From NCBI RefSeq assembly GCF_004117855.1, contig NZ_QWBW01000035.1:1-47382 (forward strand): a DNA stretch of 47,382 bases, in the 5' to 3' direction. Positions 1-8,842 of this stretch are shown piece by piece. A model generated the notes under the pieces. The model was given only the letters and a program-made list of their open reading frames with translations. It searched no databases and had not been told where the DNA came from. The position numbers and the translations under genes are program-made. The DNA comes from Modicisalibacter coralii (GTDB lineage Bacteria; Pseudomonadota; Gammaproteobacteria; Pseudomonadales; Halomonadaceae). How positions within the stretch are numbered: position 1 is the first letter of the stretch; each line of letters opens with the position of its first letter.

Positions 1-134
1 CGCGGCGCCGGCAGCGCCGACGTGGAGCGGATCGACACCTCCGCCCGATGAGCTGATCCGCTCGTGCCTTGCGAGGCGGCCAACCGGTCGCTTCCCTGCC
101 CTTCGCCCCTTCGCTTCCTTCAGGACTCCCCGCC

Positions 135-1424
135 ATGGCACCGACAATAACGCCCGTACAAACCTCCAGCGACGTTCCCGCCTCGACCACCGTGGTCGTC
201 ATCGGCGGCGGCATCATCGGCCTCACCGCGGCCCTGGCACTGGCGGAACGGAACATTCCCGTGGTCGTGCTCGAGAAGGGCCGCATCGCGGGCGAACAGT
301 CCTCGCGCAACCTGGGCTGGATCCGCAAGACCAGCCGCCACCGGGACGACGTGCCCCTGGCGCAGGCGGCCGACCGGCTGTGGGCCGGCATGGCCGAGCG
401 GGTGGGCGGCGATGTCGGATATCGACAGTCGGGCATCATGTTCCTGGCCCGCAGCGAAGAGCAACTGGCCATGCACGAGGCCTGGTTGGCGTCGGTCGAG
501 TCCCTGTCGCTCGACTCGCGGATGCTCGATGCCCGGGACATCGATCGGCGGGTCCCCGGCGGCAAGGGTGAATGGGTCGGCGGCATCTTCACGGCCTCCG
601 ACGGCCGTGCGGAGCCGTCCCTCGCCGCCAGTGCCATCGCCAGGGCCGCCATGGCCAGGGGCGCAACGATCGTCGAGAACTGTGCGGTGCGTACCGTGTC
701 GCGGTCGGGAGGCAAGGTCAGTGGCGTGGTGACCGAAAGCGGCGAGATCCGCTGCGACCAGGTCCTGCTCGCCGGCGGACTGTGGTCGCGACGCTTCCTG
801 GGCAATCTGGGTGTCTCGCTGCCGACCTTGCCGCTGATCTCCTCGGTGCTCAGGACCGCGCCGATGGAGGGGCCGACGGACATCGCCGTGGGCGGGCCGG
901 ACTTCTCCTTCCGCAAGCACAAGGACGGCGGCTATATCGTCACGCAGCGCGGTGCGCTCGACGCGCCCCTGATGCTGGATCACCTGCTGATCGGTTCCCG
1001 CTACCTGGGATCGCTGCGTTCCCAGCGCCATCTGCTGCGGATCTCGCTGGGCAAGCATTTCCTCCGCGACCTGACGCTGCCGAGACGCTGGGGGGCAAAA
1101 CGCTCGCCCTTCGAGCGGATCCGCACCATGGACCCGCCGGTCAATCCCAGGCTGAACGACGAGGCGCTGCGCAATCTTGCCGCCGCCTGGCCGGTCTTCG
1201 AACGGGCCAGCGTGGCGGAGGCCTGGGCGGGCATGATCGACATCACCCCGGACTCCAACCCCGTCATCGGCGCGGTCCCCGGCATACCGGGGCTGAGCAT
1301 CGCCTCGGGCTTCTCGGGACACGGCTTCGGCACCTCACCGGCGGCGGGGCAGCTCGCGGCCGACCTGCTGGCCGGCGAGGCACCGATCATCGATCCGGCG
1401 CCCTACCGCTTCGCGCGTTTCTGA
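135..1424 (+). CDS. FAD-dependent oxidoreductase, DadA/DAO family
   Basis: Predicted 429-aa flavoenzyme that would oxidise the C-N bond of an amine or amino acid. The dinucleotide-binding motif GGGIIG lies at residues 24-29 and is followed by a strand ending in an acidic residue (VVVLEKG). The C-terminal block MIDITPDSNPVIG then GFSGHGFGTSPAAG is typical of the DAO fold. An in-frame GTG/ATG extension to position 69 is possible, but the ATG at 135 has AGGA (122-125) at a proper distance and places the Rossmann strand near the N-terminus. It converges on the AraC regulator 26 bp downstream. The substrate cannot be read from sequence. The neighbouring deacetylase and transporter suggest an amine, which is inference. 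Confidence 0.85.
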   Translation: MAPTITPVQTSSDVPASTTVVVIGGGIIGLTAALALAERNIPVVVLEKGRIAGEQSSRNLGWIRKTSRHRDDVPLAQAADRLWAGMAERVGGDVGYRQSGIMFLARSEEQLAMHEAWLASVESLSLDSRMLDARDIDRRVPGGKGEWVGGIFTASDGRAEPSLAASAIARAAMARGATIVENCAVRTVSRSGGKVSGVVTESGEIRCDQVLLAGGLWSRRFLGNLGVSLPTLPLISSVLRTAPMEGPTDIAVGGPDFSFRKHKDGGYIVTQRGALDAPLMLDHLLIGSRYLGSLRSQRHLLRISLGKHFLRDLTLPRRWGAKRSPFERIRTMDPPVNPRLNDEALRNLAAAWPVFERASVAEAWAGMIDITPDSNPVIGAVPGIPGLSIASGFSGHGFGTSPAAGQLAADLLAGEAPIIDPAPYRFARF

Positions 1425-1450
1425 AATCGGGGGCGCCCTGGCCACCCAGG

Positions 1451-2359
1451 CTATGACGCCTGCAGGCGCTTCAGGGTAGCGGAGGGCGATTCCTTGAACA
1501 GGCGGCGGTACTCGCGGCTGAAGTAGCTCTGGTGGAAAAACCCCTGGCGAGCGGCGGCATCGGCGATAGGCTGGGTGGGGTCCTCGAACAGGCTGCGTCG
1601 CGCCGCGTTGAGCCGCAACGCGCGCAGGTAGTGCACCGGCGACTGTCCGGTTTCCACCTGGAAGCTGTATTGCAGGGTACGCCGCGAGATCTTCAGTTGC
1701 CGACACAGCGCCATCATCGAGGGCGGATCGTCCGGTTGCGCCCGGATCATCGCGTGGCAGCGGTCGACGATGTAGCGGCGGGTACGGTAGCGAACATCGT
1801 CGACGTAAGGCGATCGCGAGCACTCACTCAGCAGCAAGTCGACGCCCTCCTCCAACTGCCGCGAGAACACGGACTGCCACGCCGGCAGCGTGCCGTGCTG
1901 CAACGACGCCAGCAGGTAATCCGTCATGGCCCGCCACTGCTCCCTGACACCGGCCAATAGCGCGCCGGGAACGTCCAGCTTGCGCAGGCGACGCTCGTCG
2001 CGCCCCAGCCAGGCGTAACGGTTTCGATCTATCGAGACCACCAGCAGGTCGTAGTTCGAGCGGGTCACGCTCCAGAACTCTTCGCATCGCGGCAGCACGG
2101 TGACGGTGCCGAGATCAAACAGCGAGTCGTTGGGCCAGTGGATCGGCAGCACCAGGTGCCACTGCGCCTCCGGGAAGTGCATCGAATGCGACAGGCCGAG
2201 GTTGGCGCTCTCGCGGAATAGCCGTATGCCGTGCTCGTCGATATCGATGATATCGCCGGAGAACCTGCCGGCTTCGATCTGATTGTATTCCTGCTGCCAG
2301 CCATTCAACCGCAAGGCATGTTCGGTAACATCCTCGCAGTGATGGAACGCGACGGTCAT
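1451..2359 (-). CDS. AraC/XylS family transcriptional regulator
   Basis: A 302-aa protein with a variable N-terminal sensing part and a C-terminal double helix-turn-helix at about residues 205-300. The second HTH contains the family-typical pattern GFFHQSYFSREYRRLFKESPS. It lies in the same orientation as the upstream deacetylase gene, separated by about 260 bp, and converges on the oxidoreductase. It may be expressed alone from that gap or as the distal gene of the minus-strand block. A likely role is inducer-dependent control of the adjacent catabolic genes, inferred from position only. Confidence 0.88.
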   Translation of the reverse strand: MTVAFHHCEDVTEHALRLNGWQQEYNQIEAGRFSGDIIDIDEHGIRLFRESANLGLSHSMHFPEAQWHLVLPIHWPNDSLFDLGTVTVLPRCEEFWSVTRSNYDLLVVSIDRNRYAWLGRDERRLRKLDVPGALLAGVREQWRAMTDYLLASLQHGTLPAWQSVFSRQLEEGVDLLLSECSRSPYVDDVRYRTRRYIVDRCHAMIRAQPDDPPSMMALCRQLKISRRTLQYSFQVETGQSPVHYLRALRLNAARRSLFEDPTQPIADAAARQGFFHQSYFSREYRRLFKESPSATLKRLQAS

Positions 2360-2622
2360 CAGCGACGCCTCCCGTGAGCCTTGTTGTCATTATCGCCAAA
2401 TCGGCAGTGCGAGACTCGACACGCGAGCCGATAGGATGACCGAATCACGCGGGGTATTCCAGATCCCCGGCCGGCTCCGGCCGGGGCGGGCGATCCCGGG
2501 CGACGGCATCGCCCGCCCACGCCCTGCGCAAGCACGCGCCCGGGTGATCGCAACCGTGCCGGGGAGACCGCTCGGGAGCCGTCGGCAGGCGCCTGGCGAT
2601 GGCTACCCTCCGCGACGCGCGC

Positions 2623-3732
2623 TCAGACCGATCCCCGGGCCATCGTCTCCACCGAGTCATGCAGGAATGTCGCCACATCACCGCGCGGCTGTTGCAGGTC
2701 GACGAGCGCCTGCACCGGGTCCTCGACGGCGGTGTCGACACCGGCCAGTTCCTCGATCACCGCATGGCCGCAGAAGGGCACGTAGGCTTCCGAGTACCCC
2801 CCCTCGTGCACCATGACCAGGCGCCCGTCGCACAGCCGTTCCGCGGCCTCGCGTACCTGCCGGGTCATGTCACGGAAGGCCCGGCTGGACAGCAGCATGC
2901 GCGCCAGCGGATCCATGGCGTTGGCGTCGTAACCGCATGCCACCACGATCAATTGGGGACGAAAGCGCTCCAGGGCCGGAATGACGATGCGTTCCATGGC
3001 CTGTCGATAGGTCGCCTCACCCGCGCCGGGGGGCAGTGGCACATTGAGGTTGAAGCCCGCCCCGGCCCCCTGGCCGCGATCTCGATAGCCGCCGTAGCCC
3101 GGCGGGAAACAAGCATCCTGATGCAGGGAGACGGTGAGGACGTCATCGCGCTCGTAGAAGATCGCCTGGGTGCCGTTGCCGTGGTGCACGTCCCAGTCCA
3201 CCACCGCGATGCGTTCGAGGCCGAAACGCGCCTTGGCCGCTTCCACGGCGATGGCGATGTTGGCCAGACAGCAGAATCCCATGGCCTGATCCGGCAGGCA
3301 GTGATGGCCGGGCGGGCGCGACAGTGAATAGGCGTTGTCCACCTCGGCGTTGATCACCGCGGACACCGCGCCGATCGCCAGCCCCGCGGAGAGCCTGGCG
3401 ATCTCGTAGCTGCCGGGACCGATCGGGGCATGCTCGCCCAGTTCCCCGCCACCGGCGTCGCTCAGCGCCTTGAAACGGTCCAGGTAGGCCTGCGGATGCA
3501 CGCGCCGCAGGTCTTCCTCGGTGGCTGGCGGCGCGCTGCGCAGATCGAGTGCGGCGCTAAGCCCCGAAACGTCCATCAGATTCTTGAAACGGCGCTTGCT
3601 CTCGGGCGATTCGGCGAGCCCGCCGGCGGCCGGCGGCTGTACCCAGCCACCCACCGGCATGACCAGCGCATACTGTCCGGCGCTGTGCCAGAGACAATGC
3701 TCATCAAAAAAGAAAGCGGTCTTGCGTGACAT
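2623..3732 (-). CDS. Class II histone deacetylase-like / acetylpolyamine amidohydrolase
   Basis: A 369-aa member of the arginase/deacetylase superfamily, expected to remove acyl groups from amines using zinc. Visible signatures are RPPGHHC (the paired histidines, about residue 140), DWDVHHGNGTQ (zinc-ligand Asp and His), ACGYDANAMDPL (third ligand Asp) and EGGYSEAY (the catalytic-site Tyr). All catalytic positions look intact. The start ATG overlaps the stop of the upstream MFS gene by one base (TGATG), so translation is probably coupled. Bacterial relatives act on acetylated polyamines or other small amides. The transporter coupling supports a small-molecule substrate rather than a histone-like protein. 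Confidence 0.88.
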   Translation of the reverse strand: MSRKTAFFFDEHCLWHSAGQYALVMPVGGWVQPPAAGGLAESPESKRRFKNLMDVSGLSAALDLRSAPPATEEDLRRVHPQAYLDRFKALSDAGGGELGEHAPIGPGSYEIARLSAGLAIGAVSAVINAEVDNAYSLSRPPGHHCLPDQAMGFCCLANIAIAVEAAKARFGLERIAVVDWDVHHGNGTQAIFYERDDVLTVSLHQDACFPPGYGGYRDRGQGAGAGFNLNVPLPPGAGEATYRQAMERIVIPALERFRPQLIVVACGYDANAMDPLARMLLSSRAFRDMTRQVREAAERLCDGRLVMVHEGGYSEAYVPFCGHAVIEELAGVDTAVEDPVQALVDLQQPRGDVATFLHDSVETMARGSV

Positions 3733-4934
3733 CAGGCATCTCCTTGAGAGGACGGGGTAACGAGGCCAGCACGGCGATCCACCGACACATGCCGCTGGAC
3801 GGCCAGGATCAACAGCAGGGACAGGGCCACGATGCCGGCCGCGCCCAAGGACAGCCGATCGAAACCACCGCTGGTCTCGATCACCCTACCGGCCAGCGCC
3901 GGGCCGAGGGCCAGACCGCTGCCGATCACCAGGTTGATGGTGCTCATCAGGCGGCCGCTATCGTCGAGTTCGGCGAGCGTGGCGAGGATGTAGGGCAAGG
4001 CGAAGGTCCAGGTGAACTTGAACACCAGCGCGGCGACGATGAAGCGCGGCATCGCCGGCGTGCCGTAGAGCAGGCCGATGGCGGCGATCATCAGCAGATA
4101 ACCGACCACCAGCAGCGCCGGTCGCCAGCGGCGATTGCCGATCAGGGTCGCGCAGCCCGCGCCGACGATGCCCAGCAGCGTCGCCAGCGACAGCACCTCG
4201 CCGCTGGCCGCCGGTGCCAGCCCCGCATCGGCGGCGATGCCGCCGATGAAGGTCCAGACGCCACTCAGGCCGACATAGAAGCAGAGCACCGCCAGGACAC
4301 CCAGCACGAAGACGAGACGCGGCAGCGATCGGGCGTCGGCCGGCCGCCTCGCGGTCATGGGGCGGCGCGGGAAGGCCCGGACCAGCGGCAGGCAGAGCGT
4401 CATGCAGCCAGCCAGCAGCCAGTAAGCGACGGCCAGGCCGTAGCGCTCGAACAGACCGGGCAGCAGCCACAACCCTACGGCGCCGAAGACCAGCTGACCG
4501 AGCACCCAGAGCCCGTAGACGCGATCCTTGTTGTCCAGCCGCGAGGCGGCGGAGATGCACAGCACCATCAGCGTGCCCCCGGCCAGGGCGCTGACCACGC
4601 GGCAGGCCATCAGGCCGTAATACCCGTCGACCAGGGTCGAAGCGATGTTGCCGGCGATGAATACCAGCCCCGCCAGCAGCGCCACGCCGCGCCATCCGCA
4701 GCGAGGCAGCCACCAGTAGGCCGGCAGCGTGGCCAGGCTCATCACGCCCAGCTCGGCGGAGAACAGGTTGCCGATCCGTACCGGCCCGAGCTGGAGTTGC
4801 TGGGCCAGTTGGGCGGCGATCGCCGGGGCGGCCATCAACACCGCCGGAGCGATCGCCGCGAAGGCCACGATGGCGACGACAAGCCCGCGTGACACGGACG
4901 ACTCGTCGTGGCCGGGAATCTCGTGATTCATCAT
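3732..4934 (-). CDS. MFS transporter
   Basis: A 400-aa, very hydrophobic protein with about twelve predicted membrane segments, consistent with the major facilitator superfamily. A strong Shine-Dalgarno AGGAGG (complement of 4940-4945) precedes two adjacent ATGs at 4934 and 4931; the second has the better spacing. The stop is fused to the deacetylase start. Together with the outer-membrane protein upstream it would bring a substrate across both membranes for deacetylation. Direction of transport and substrate are inferred. Confidence 0.87.
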   Translation of the reverse strand: MMNHEIPGHDESSVSRGLVVAIVAFAAIAPAVLMAAPAIAAQLAQQLQLGPVRIGNLFSAELGVMSLATLPAYWWLPRCGWRGVALLAGLVFIAGNIASTLVDGYYGLMACRVVSALAGGTLMVLCISAASRLDNKDRVYGLWVLGQLVFGAVGLWLLPGLFERYGLAVAYWLLAGCMTLCLPLVRAFPRRPMTARRPADARSLPRLVFVLGVLAVLCFYVGLSGVWTFIGGIAADAGLAPAASGEVLSLATLLGIVGAGCATLIGNRRWRPALLVVGYLLMIAAIGLLYGTPAMPRFIVAALVFKFTWTFALPYILATLAELDDSGRLMSTINLVIGSGLALGPALAGRVIETSGGFDRLSLGAAGIVALSLLLILAVQRHVSVDRRAGLVTPSSQGDA

Positions 4935-4961
4935 GACACCCTCCTGAGGGGTTCGCTGCCC

Positions 4962-5843
4962 TCACCAGACATGCGAGAGACGCAGGCGGACCTGGCTGCC
5001 GTGATAGCCGTTCTCGGTATCGACATTGCGGGAGACCGTCAGCAATCCCAGATCGCGCGCCGTGAAGTGATGGCCGACGCCCAGTCCCAGTTGGGTGTAG
5101 CGCTGGCGGGTGTCGTCGAGTCGCTCGCCGTCCAGGGTCAGGGCCCCGCCCTCGGCGTGGATCAGGCGCAGCGAGCCATAGGTGCGCGGTGTGATGTCGT
5201 AGGAGGCGAAGGCCTGAAGGCGATAGAGCGGATCCTGCTCGAGGGTGCCGCCCAGGTAGTCGTCGTTGTCGGCGTAGAGCTGGGCCTCGAGGTTGGCCTC
5301 GACCAGCCAGCGCTCGCCCAGCCCCCGGGTGTAGTTGTAGACCAGGTGCGCCGCCCAGCGGTTGTCCCCCGGAGAGACCCCGGGCCGGTCGGGATCGTAC
5401 TTGCCCAGCGGCAGGCTCAACATGGTCAACAGCCCGCTGTAGACGCGTCGCTCGGGGTCGTTGATGACATACAGCGTGCCGCCCACCTGGGGGTCGCCGA
5501 AGCCCCGTACCTCCTGCTCGTCGCTGGCGCCGGGCAGTCTTGCCCGCACGTCCACCAGCGGCACGACGAACTGCGGGGTACACAACGTGCCGCAGATATC
5601 GCTGAACCACAGCTGACGAAAGGTCAGGGCGTCGACGTTCAGGTCGGCCTTGCCAGAGGTGTCGGCCTTGCCGTGATAGGTATCGGCATGTTCGTTGTCC
5701 AGGTACAACACGCCGATGCTGGTGCCGGGCGGGGCGCTGACGAAGTCACGGGCGTTGAGATCCGCCGCCCGGGCCGCCCCGGTCAGGCTGTAGGCGACCA
5801 CGGCGAGCGCCGTCGCGATTTTGACGAAGGAGTTTGTTGTCAT
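4962..5843 (-). CDS. Outer-membrane channel, SphA / phenol-MetA-pathway family
   Basis: A 293-aa exported protein. The N-terminus (MTTNSFVKIATALAVVAYSLTG) is a signal peptide ending near ARA-ADL. The rest has alternating aromatic and polar strands with a terminal tryptophan (RLSHVW), as in beta-barrels. Motifs such as DPQVGG, LSLPLGKYD and RWAAHLVYNYT match the family often annotated as a putative MetA-pathway phenol-degradation protein, which act as outer-membrane channels for hydrophobic or aromatic compounds. The longer reading from 5894 would place 17 residues before the signal peptide, so the ATG at 5843 was chosen. It ends 27 bp before the MFS gene and is probably in the same operon. 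Confidence 0.8.
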   Translation of the reverse strand: MTTNSFVKIATALAVVAYSLTGAARAADLNARDFVSAPPGTSIGVLYLDNEHADTYHGKADTSGKADLNVDALTFRQLWFSDICGTLCTPQFVVPLVDVRARLPGASDEQEVRGFGDPQVGGTLYVINDPERRVYSGLLTMLSLPLGKYDPDRPGVSPGDNRWAAHLVYNYTRGLGERWLVEANLEAQLYADNDDYLGGTLEQDPLYRLQAFASYDITPRTYGSLRLIHAEGGALTLDGERLDDTRQRYTQLGLGVGHHFTARDLGLLTVSRNVDTENGYHGSQVRLRLSHVW

Positions 5844-5939
5844 TGTCGAGCCTCTGCTGGTCGAGGTTTCTTGGAGATGCACGCGCCCTCCCATCGCCGA
5901 TGGCGATGACCGGAAGAACGTGCGGGGTCAGGAATTCGC

Positions 5940-6941
5940 TCAGTCGCCCGGCGACTGGTGCAGCAGGCCGGCGACGGCCGCCTTGTCGTGAACGCCCAGC
6001 TTCTGGTAGATGCTGCGAATGTGATGGCGAACCGTGCTCGGCGCGATGTCGAGATCCCGGGCGATCTGCTTGTAGGTCTGCCCCTGCCCGAAGCGCCGCG
6101 CCACGCCCAGTTCGCGCTCCGTGAGGTCATCGAGAGGGCTCCGCTCGCCGACCGTCAGCAGGTACAGATCGTTGATCGCTCGCGACTCGATACGGATCAG
6201 TCGGCCGAGATAGCCCTGCTCCGGTGCTATCTCGGCGGGTAGCCGCGAGCCCTGCCACGCCGGCCACTCGCGCGCCAACAGAGTGGCGAAGCCGCGCTCG
6301 ACGCTGTGCAGTACCCCCATGGGATCGCAGACCGCCAGGGCCAGCGACTGCTGGCGTTCGAGACGCTCGCGACGAGCCACCAGAGTGCGTATCTGGCTGG
6401 CGTCCACGGCTTCCGACAGATGGGCGATGAGCTGGGTCAGCAGCAGGCGATCGCGGTCATCGAAACGCTCGGCGCCCGGTGGACGATACAAGGAGAGGTG
6501 GTCGCTGAGGCGTGTTCGTGGATTGATTTGCATCACGAACAGCAACTCGCCGATGCCGTAACGATCGCCGAGCCACTTGAGGCCGGGCGTCGTCGCCTGC
6601 AGGTCGACGATGATGGCCTGGCCGGGCACACGATGGGCCCACTGTACGGTGACGTCGTCTTCCTCGACCGAGCGCCAGTCCGTCACATAGGCGTCGGGCA
6701 GGTCGAACAGATGGCAGCTGTGTACCTCGATGTGACCGTCGACCAGCGCCGAACGCCCCCACCACGCCTTGTCGAAGGCAATCATGTCGCGCAGCTGCTC
6801 GAGCACCGCAGCGTGGAAGTTCGCCAGGGAGCGCTCCCGGGCCAAGCGGTTGATATCCCAGACCAGGCCACTGAACGCTGCCAGCAGGCCGGCCGGATCG
6901 TGGCCATCCTGCGAGGTTGATCTCTTCATTTCGGCATCCAT
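5940..6941 (-). CDS. LuxR family transcriptional regulator
   Basis: About 333 aa. The C-terminal 65 residues are a LuxR HTH (LTERELGVARRFGQGQTYKQIARDL then STVRHHIRSIYQKLGV). The N-terminal 250 residues resemble a GAF-like sensory region and are not clearly assignable. The start is uncertain: the ATG at 6941 (MDAEMKR) lacks a good ribosome site, while the ATG at 6986 follows a weak GGGAAG. It reads toward the outer-membrane channel, MFS and deacetylase genes 97 bp away and is the best candidate for their local regulator. No receiver domain is visible, so it is not a classical response regulator. Confidence 0.82.
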   Translation of the reverse strand: MDAEMKRSTSQDGHDPAGLLAAFSGLVWDINRLARERSLANFHAAVLEQLRDMIAFDKAWWGRSALVDGHIEVHSCHLFDLPDAYVTDWRSVEEDDVTVQWAHRVPGQAIIVDLQATTPGLKWLGDRYGIGELLFVMQINPRTRLSDHLSLYRPPGAERFDDRDRLLLTQLIAHLSEAVDASQIRTLVARRERLERQQSLALAVCDPMGVLHSVERGFATLLAREWPAWQGSRLPAEIAPEQGYLGRLIRIESRAINDLYLLTVGERSPLDDLTERELGVARRFGQGQTYKQIARDLDIAPSTVRHHIRSIYQKLGVHDKAAVAGLLHQSPGD

Positions 6942-7241
6942 TGTTGTTGTTGGTCGTCGCTCGCTGGATTGGACGGCGTGACCCATGCCGTCATCTTCCC
7001 GCGGGATGCCGACGCTAGCCATCGTGCAGATGAACGATGTCGACGTCGCCACGCTGTCTGCCCGGGCTGGCATCGTGCAGAAGCTGTATTCAGAAAGCGA
7101 TCAAGCGCGTTATTCGGGAAGAGTAAGCGATCGCTAACTTTAGATTCTTCGCCGATCAGCGTGAAACGTTAAGTCACAGCCATGGGTCGTAAATTCTTTC
7201 CCACGGAAACCAGTCTGGATGGCCCACTGGCGCATGAGGTT

Positions 7242-7284
7242 TCCTGTGGGAGGGAACTTGTTCCCGATTGGCGCCGCAGGCGCT
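7242..7284. repeat. REP-like palindromic element in a long gene gap
   Basis: The 520-bp gap between the LuxR gene and the Imm70-like gene contains a CTGTGGGAGGGAACTTGTTCCC motif (broken here as CTGTGGGAG then GGAACTTGTTCCC), with a perfect GGGAAC/GTTCCC stem and a two-base loop. It strongly resembles the extragenic palindromes of pseudomonads and related bacteria. An imperfect second arm lies at about 7315-7340. The rest of the gap is AT-richer and holds no convincing gene. Confidence 0.55.
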
Positions 7285-7462
7285 CGGCATGAGCGAGGGA
7301 GGTACAGTGCCCGCCGCTATCGCGAACCAATTCGCCACCGCAAGGACCAGCCAACCGGCAAAGGCTTAGCAGAACTTTCAATCAAGATTTTCAAAGTTGA
7401 CAGCTTCCAATCCCACGCCGATATTTCGAAACATCAGAAAACGGCCATTGGGAATAGGCAGC

Positions 7463-7879
7463 ATGTCCGTCGGTATCAAGGTAGGCAGCATTATTGATGA
7501 AATAGGTACGTCTAATTTCTTGCATGCCTTCTTCAGCACGGTGAGTGCCAACTTGGAAAGCAATGGATGGGGCACGTGCTTTCCCATAGTTCTCGGCAAG
7601 CTGTATCAAGGTTACCTGGAACCGGGACTGGCCAATCAGGCAATCTCCGAGCTGACACAGATTCGAAAAGCGTTATCGGATCTCGAGCCAGCCAGGGTCG
7701 TCTGGGATATTGAACACCCGACCAGACAACCCCCATGGGGCAATAAAATATCTTCCGACATCACCTCACTGGCCAATTACTTCGTTACGTCCACTGGGCG
7801 CGACTTAATATCCACGTTAATCGAGGCCCTCGAGGATGCTGCCAAGGGAGGCAAGCCAGCGGCCATCGTCCAGTACTAA
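7463..7879 (+). CDS. Imm70-like immunity protein (orphan)
   Basis: A 138-aa soluble protein starting MSVGIKVGSIIDEIGTSNFL and containing GWGTCFPIVLGKLYQG, VVWDIEHP, QPPWGNKISSDIT and SLANYFVTSTGRDL. From memory this order of motifs matches the Imm70 family of polymorphic-toxin immunity proteins. An upstream in-frame start at 7397 is possible, but conservation starts at MSVGIK and a weak GGAATAGGC lies before it. Its GC and codon use are clearly lower than in neighbouring genes, suggesting transfer. No toxin gene is adjacent: the next genes are a phosphonate-type transporter and a LuxR regulator. Family assignment is by recollection and needs a profile search. Confidence 0.65.
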   Translation: MSVGIKVGSIIDEIGTSNFLHAFFSTVSANLESNGWGTCFPIVLGKLYQGYLEPGLANQAISELTQIRKALSDLEPARVVWDIEHPTRQPPWGNKISSDITSLANYFVTSTGRDLISTLIEALEDAAKGGKPAAIVQY

Positions 7880-8000
7880 ACAGTGGGTAAAGCCGAGTAC
7901 CATGCTGCGCTCCTTCCCGGCGGCTTACGCAAGGCATGCGGCGTCCAGCGATCGCTCCGAAAGAAGGGGATCTTCCATACCGATCGCTGAATATCAGATC

Positions 8001-8024
8001 GCCCGACGAGGCATGACGCCGGGC
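8001..8024 (-). terminator. Stem-loop downstream of the phn operon
   Basis: Eight-base-pair stem (8001-8008 with 8017-8024, one G-T pair), 15 bp downstream of the last phnE stop on the minus strand. There is no strong T-tract, so it may terminate weakly or protect the mRNA end. Confidence 0.4.
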
Positions 8025-8038
8025 CTTTCAAGAGACGG

Positions 8039-8842
8039 TCAGAGCACCCGCTTGCGCAACCAGGCGGCCACGGCTTCCCCGGCGACCACCAGCACGACGA
8101 TCGCCAGCAGCACGGTAGCCACGGTCGGCCAGGCCAGGGTATCGATGGCGCCCTGCAGGATCACGCCGATACCGCCGGCGCCGACCAGACCGAGCACGGT
8201 GGACTCGCGCAGGTTGATGTCCCAGCGCAGGATGCTGACGGCGAAGAAGGTCGGTATCACCTGCGGCACGATGGCGTAGAGAATCACCTTGGCACGCGAG
8301 GCGCCGGTCGCTTCCAGGGCCTCCACCGGGCGCCGATCGATCTCCTCGATCGCCTCGCCCATCAGCTTGCCGAGAAAGCCCAGCGAGCGAAACATGATCG
8401 CGATGATCCCCGCCAGCACACCGGGCCCGAAGATGGCGACGAACAGCAGTGCCCAGATCAGGGTGTTCACCGAGCGGCTCGAGACCAGGATGAAGCGTCC
8501 CAGCCACAGCGTGAAGCGGTTGGGCGTGGTGTTCTGGGCCGAGATGTAGGCGATCGGCAGCGAGACGAACACCGCCACGAAGGTCGCCAGGGTGGCAATG
8601 TTGAGGGTCTCGACCAGTGCCCAGAAGATCGGCCGCAGATCGCTGAGATCCGGTGGCACCATGCGCCGGAACAGATCGCCGATCTGCGCCGGGGCGTCCC
8701 ACACCCAGGGCCAGATGATGTCGATGGTCGCCAGCGACCAGCCGGCCGCCAGTGCCATCACGGCGAAGCCGGCGAAGCGCTTCCAGCGCTGCTGCGGGGT
8801 GTAGCGCGACCAGGCGCGCTCGGCCACGGTTTGTCGTGTCAC
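8039..8842 (-). CDS. phnE: Phosphonate-type ABC transporter permease 2
   Basis: A 267-aa inner-membrane permease of the PhnE family. Several membrane segments are visible, along with the cytoplasmic coupling loop (SLGFLGKLMGEAIEEID, EALEATGASRAKVILYAIVPQ) and the family-typical ending ESTVLGLVGAGGIG. Translation starts at GTG 8842, overlapping the stop of the first permease by four bases (GTGA), so the two are coupled. A longer reading of this frame runs through the upstream gene and is not the real start. It pairs with the first PhnE as a heterodimeric channel fed by PhnD and powered by PhnC. Confidence 0.9.
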   Translation of the reverse strand: MTRQTVAERAWSRYTPQQRWKRFAGFAVMALAAGWSLATIDIIWPWVWDAPAQIGDLFRRMVPPDLSDLRPIFWALVETLNIATLATFVAVFVSLPIAYISAQNTTPNRFTLWLGRFILVSSRSVNTLIWALLFVAIFGPGVLAGIIAIMFRSLGFLGKLMGEAIEEIDRRPVEALEATGASRAKVILYAIVPQVIPTFFAVSILRWDINLRESTVLGLVGAGGIGVILQGAIDTLAWPTVATVLLAIVVLVVAGEAVAAWLRKRVL

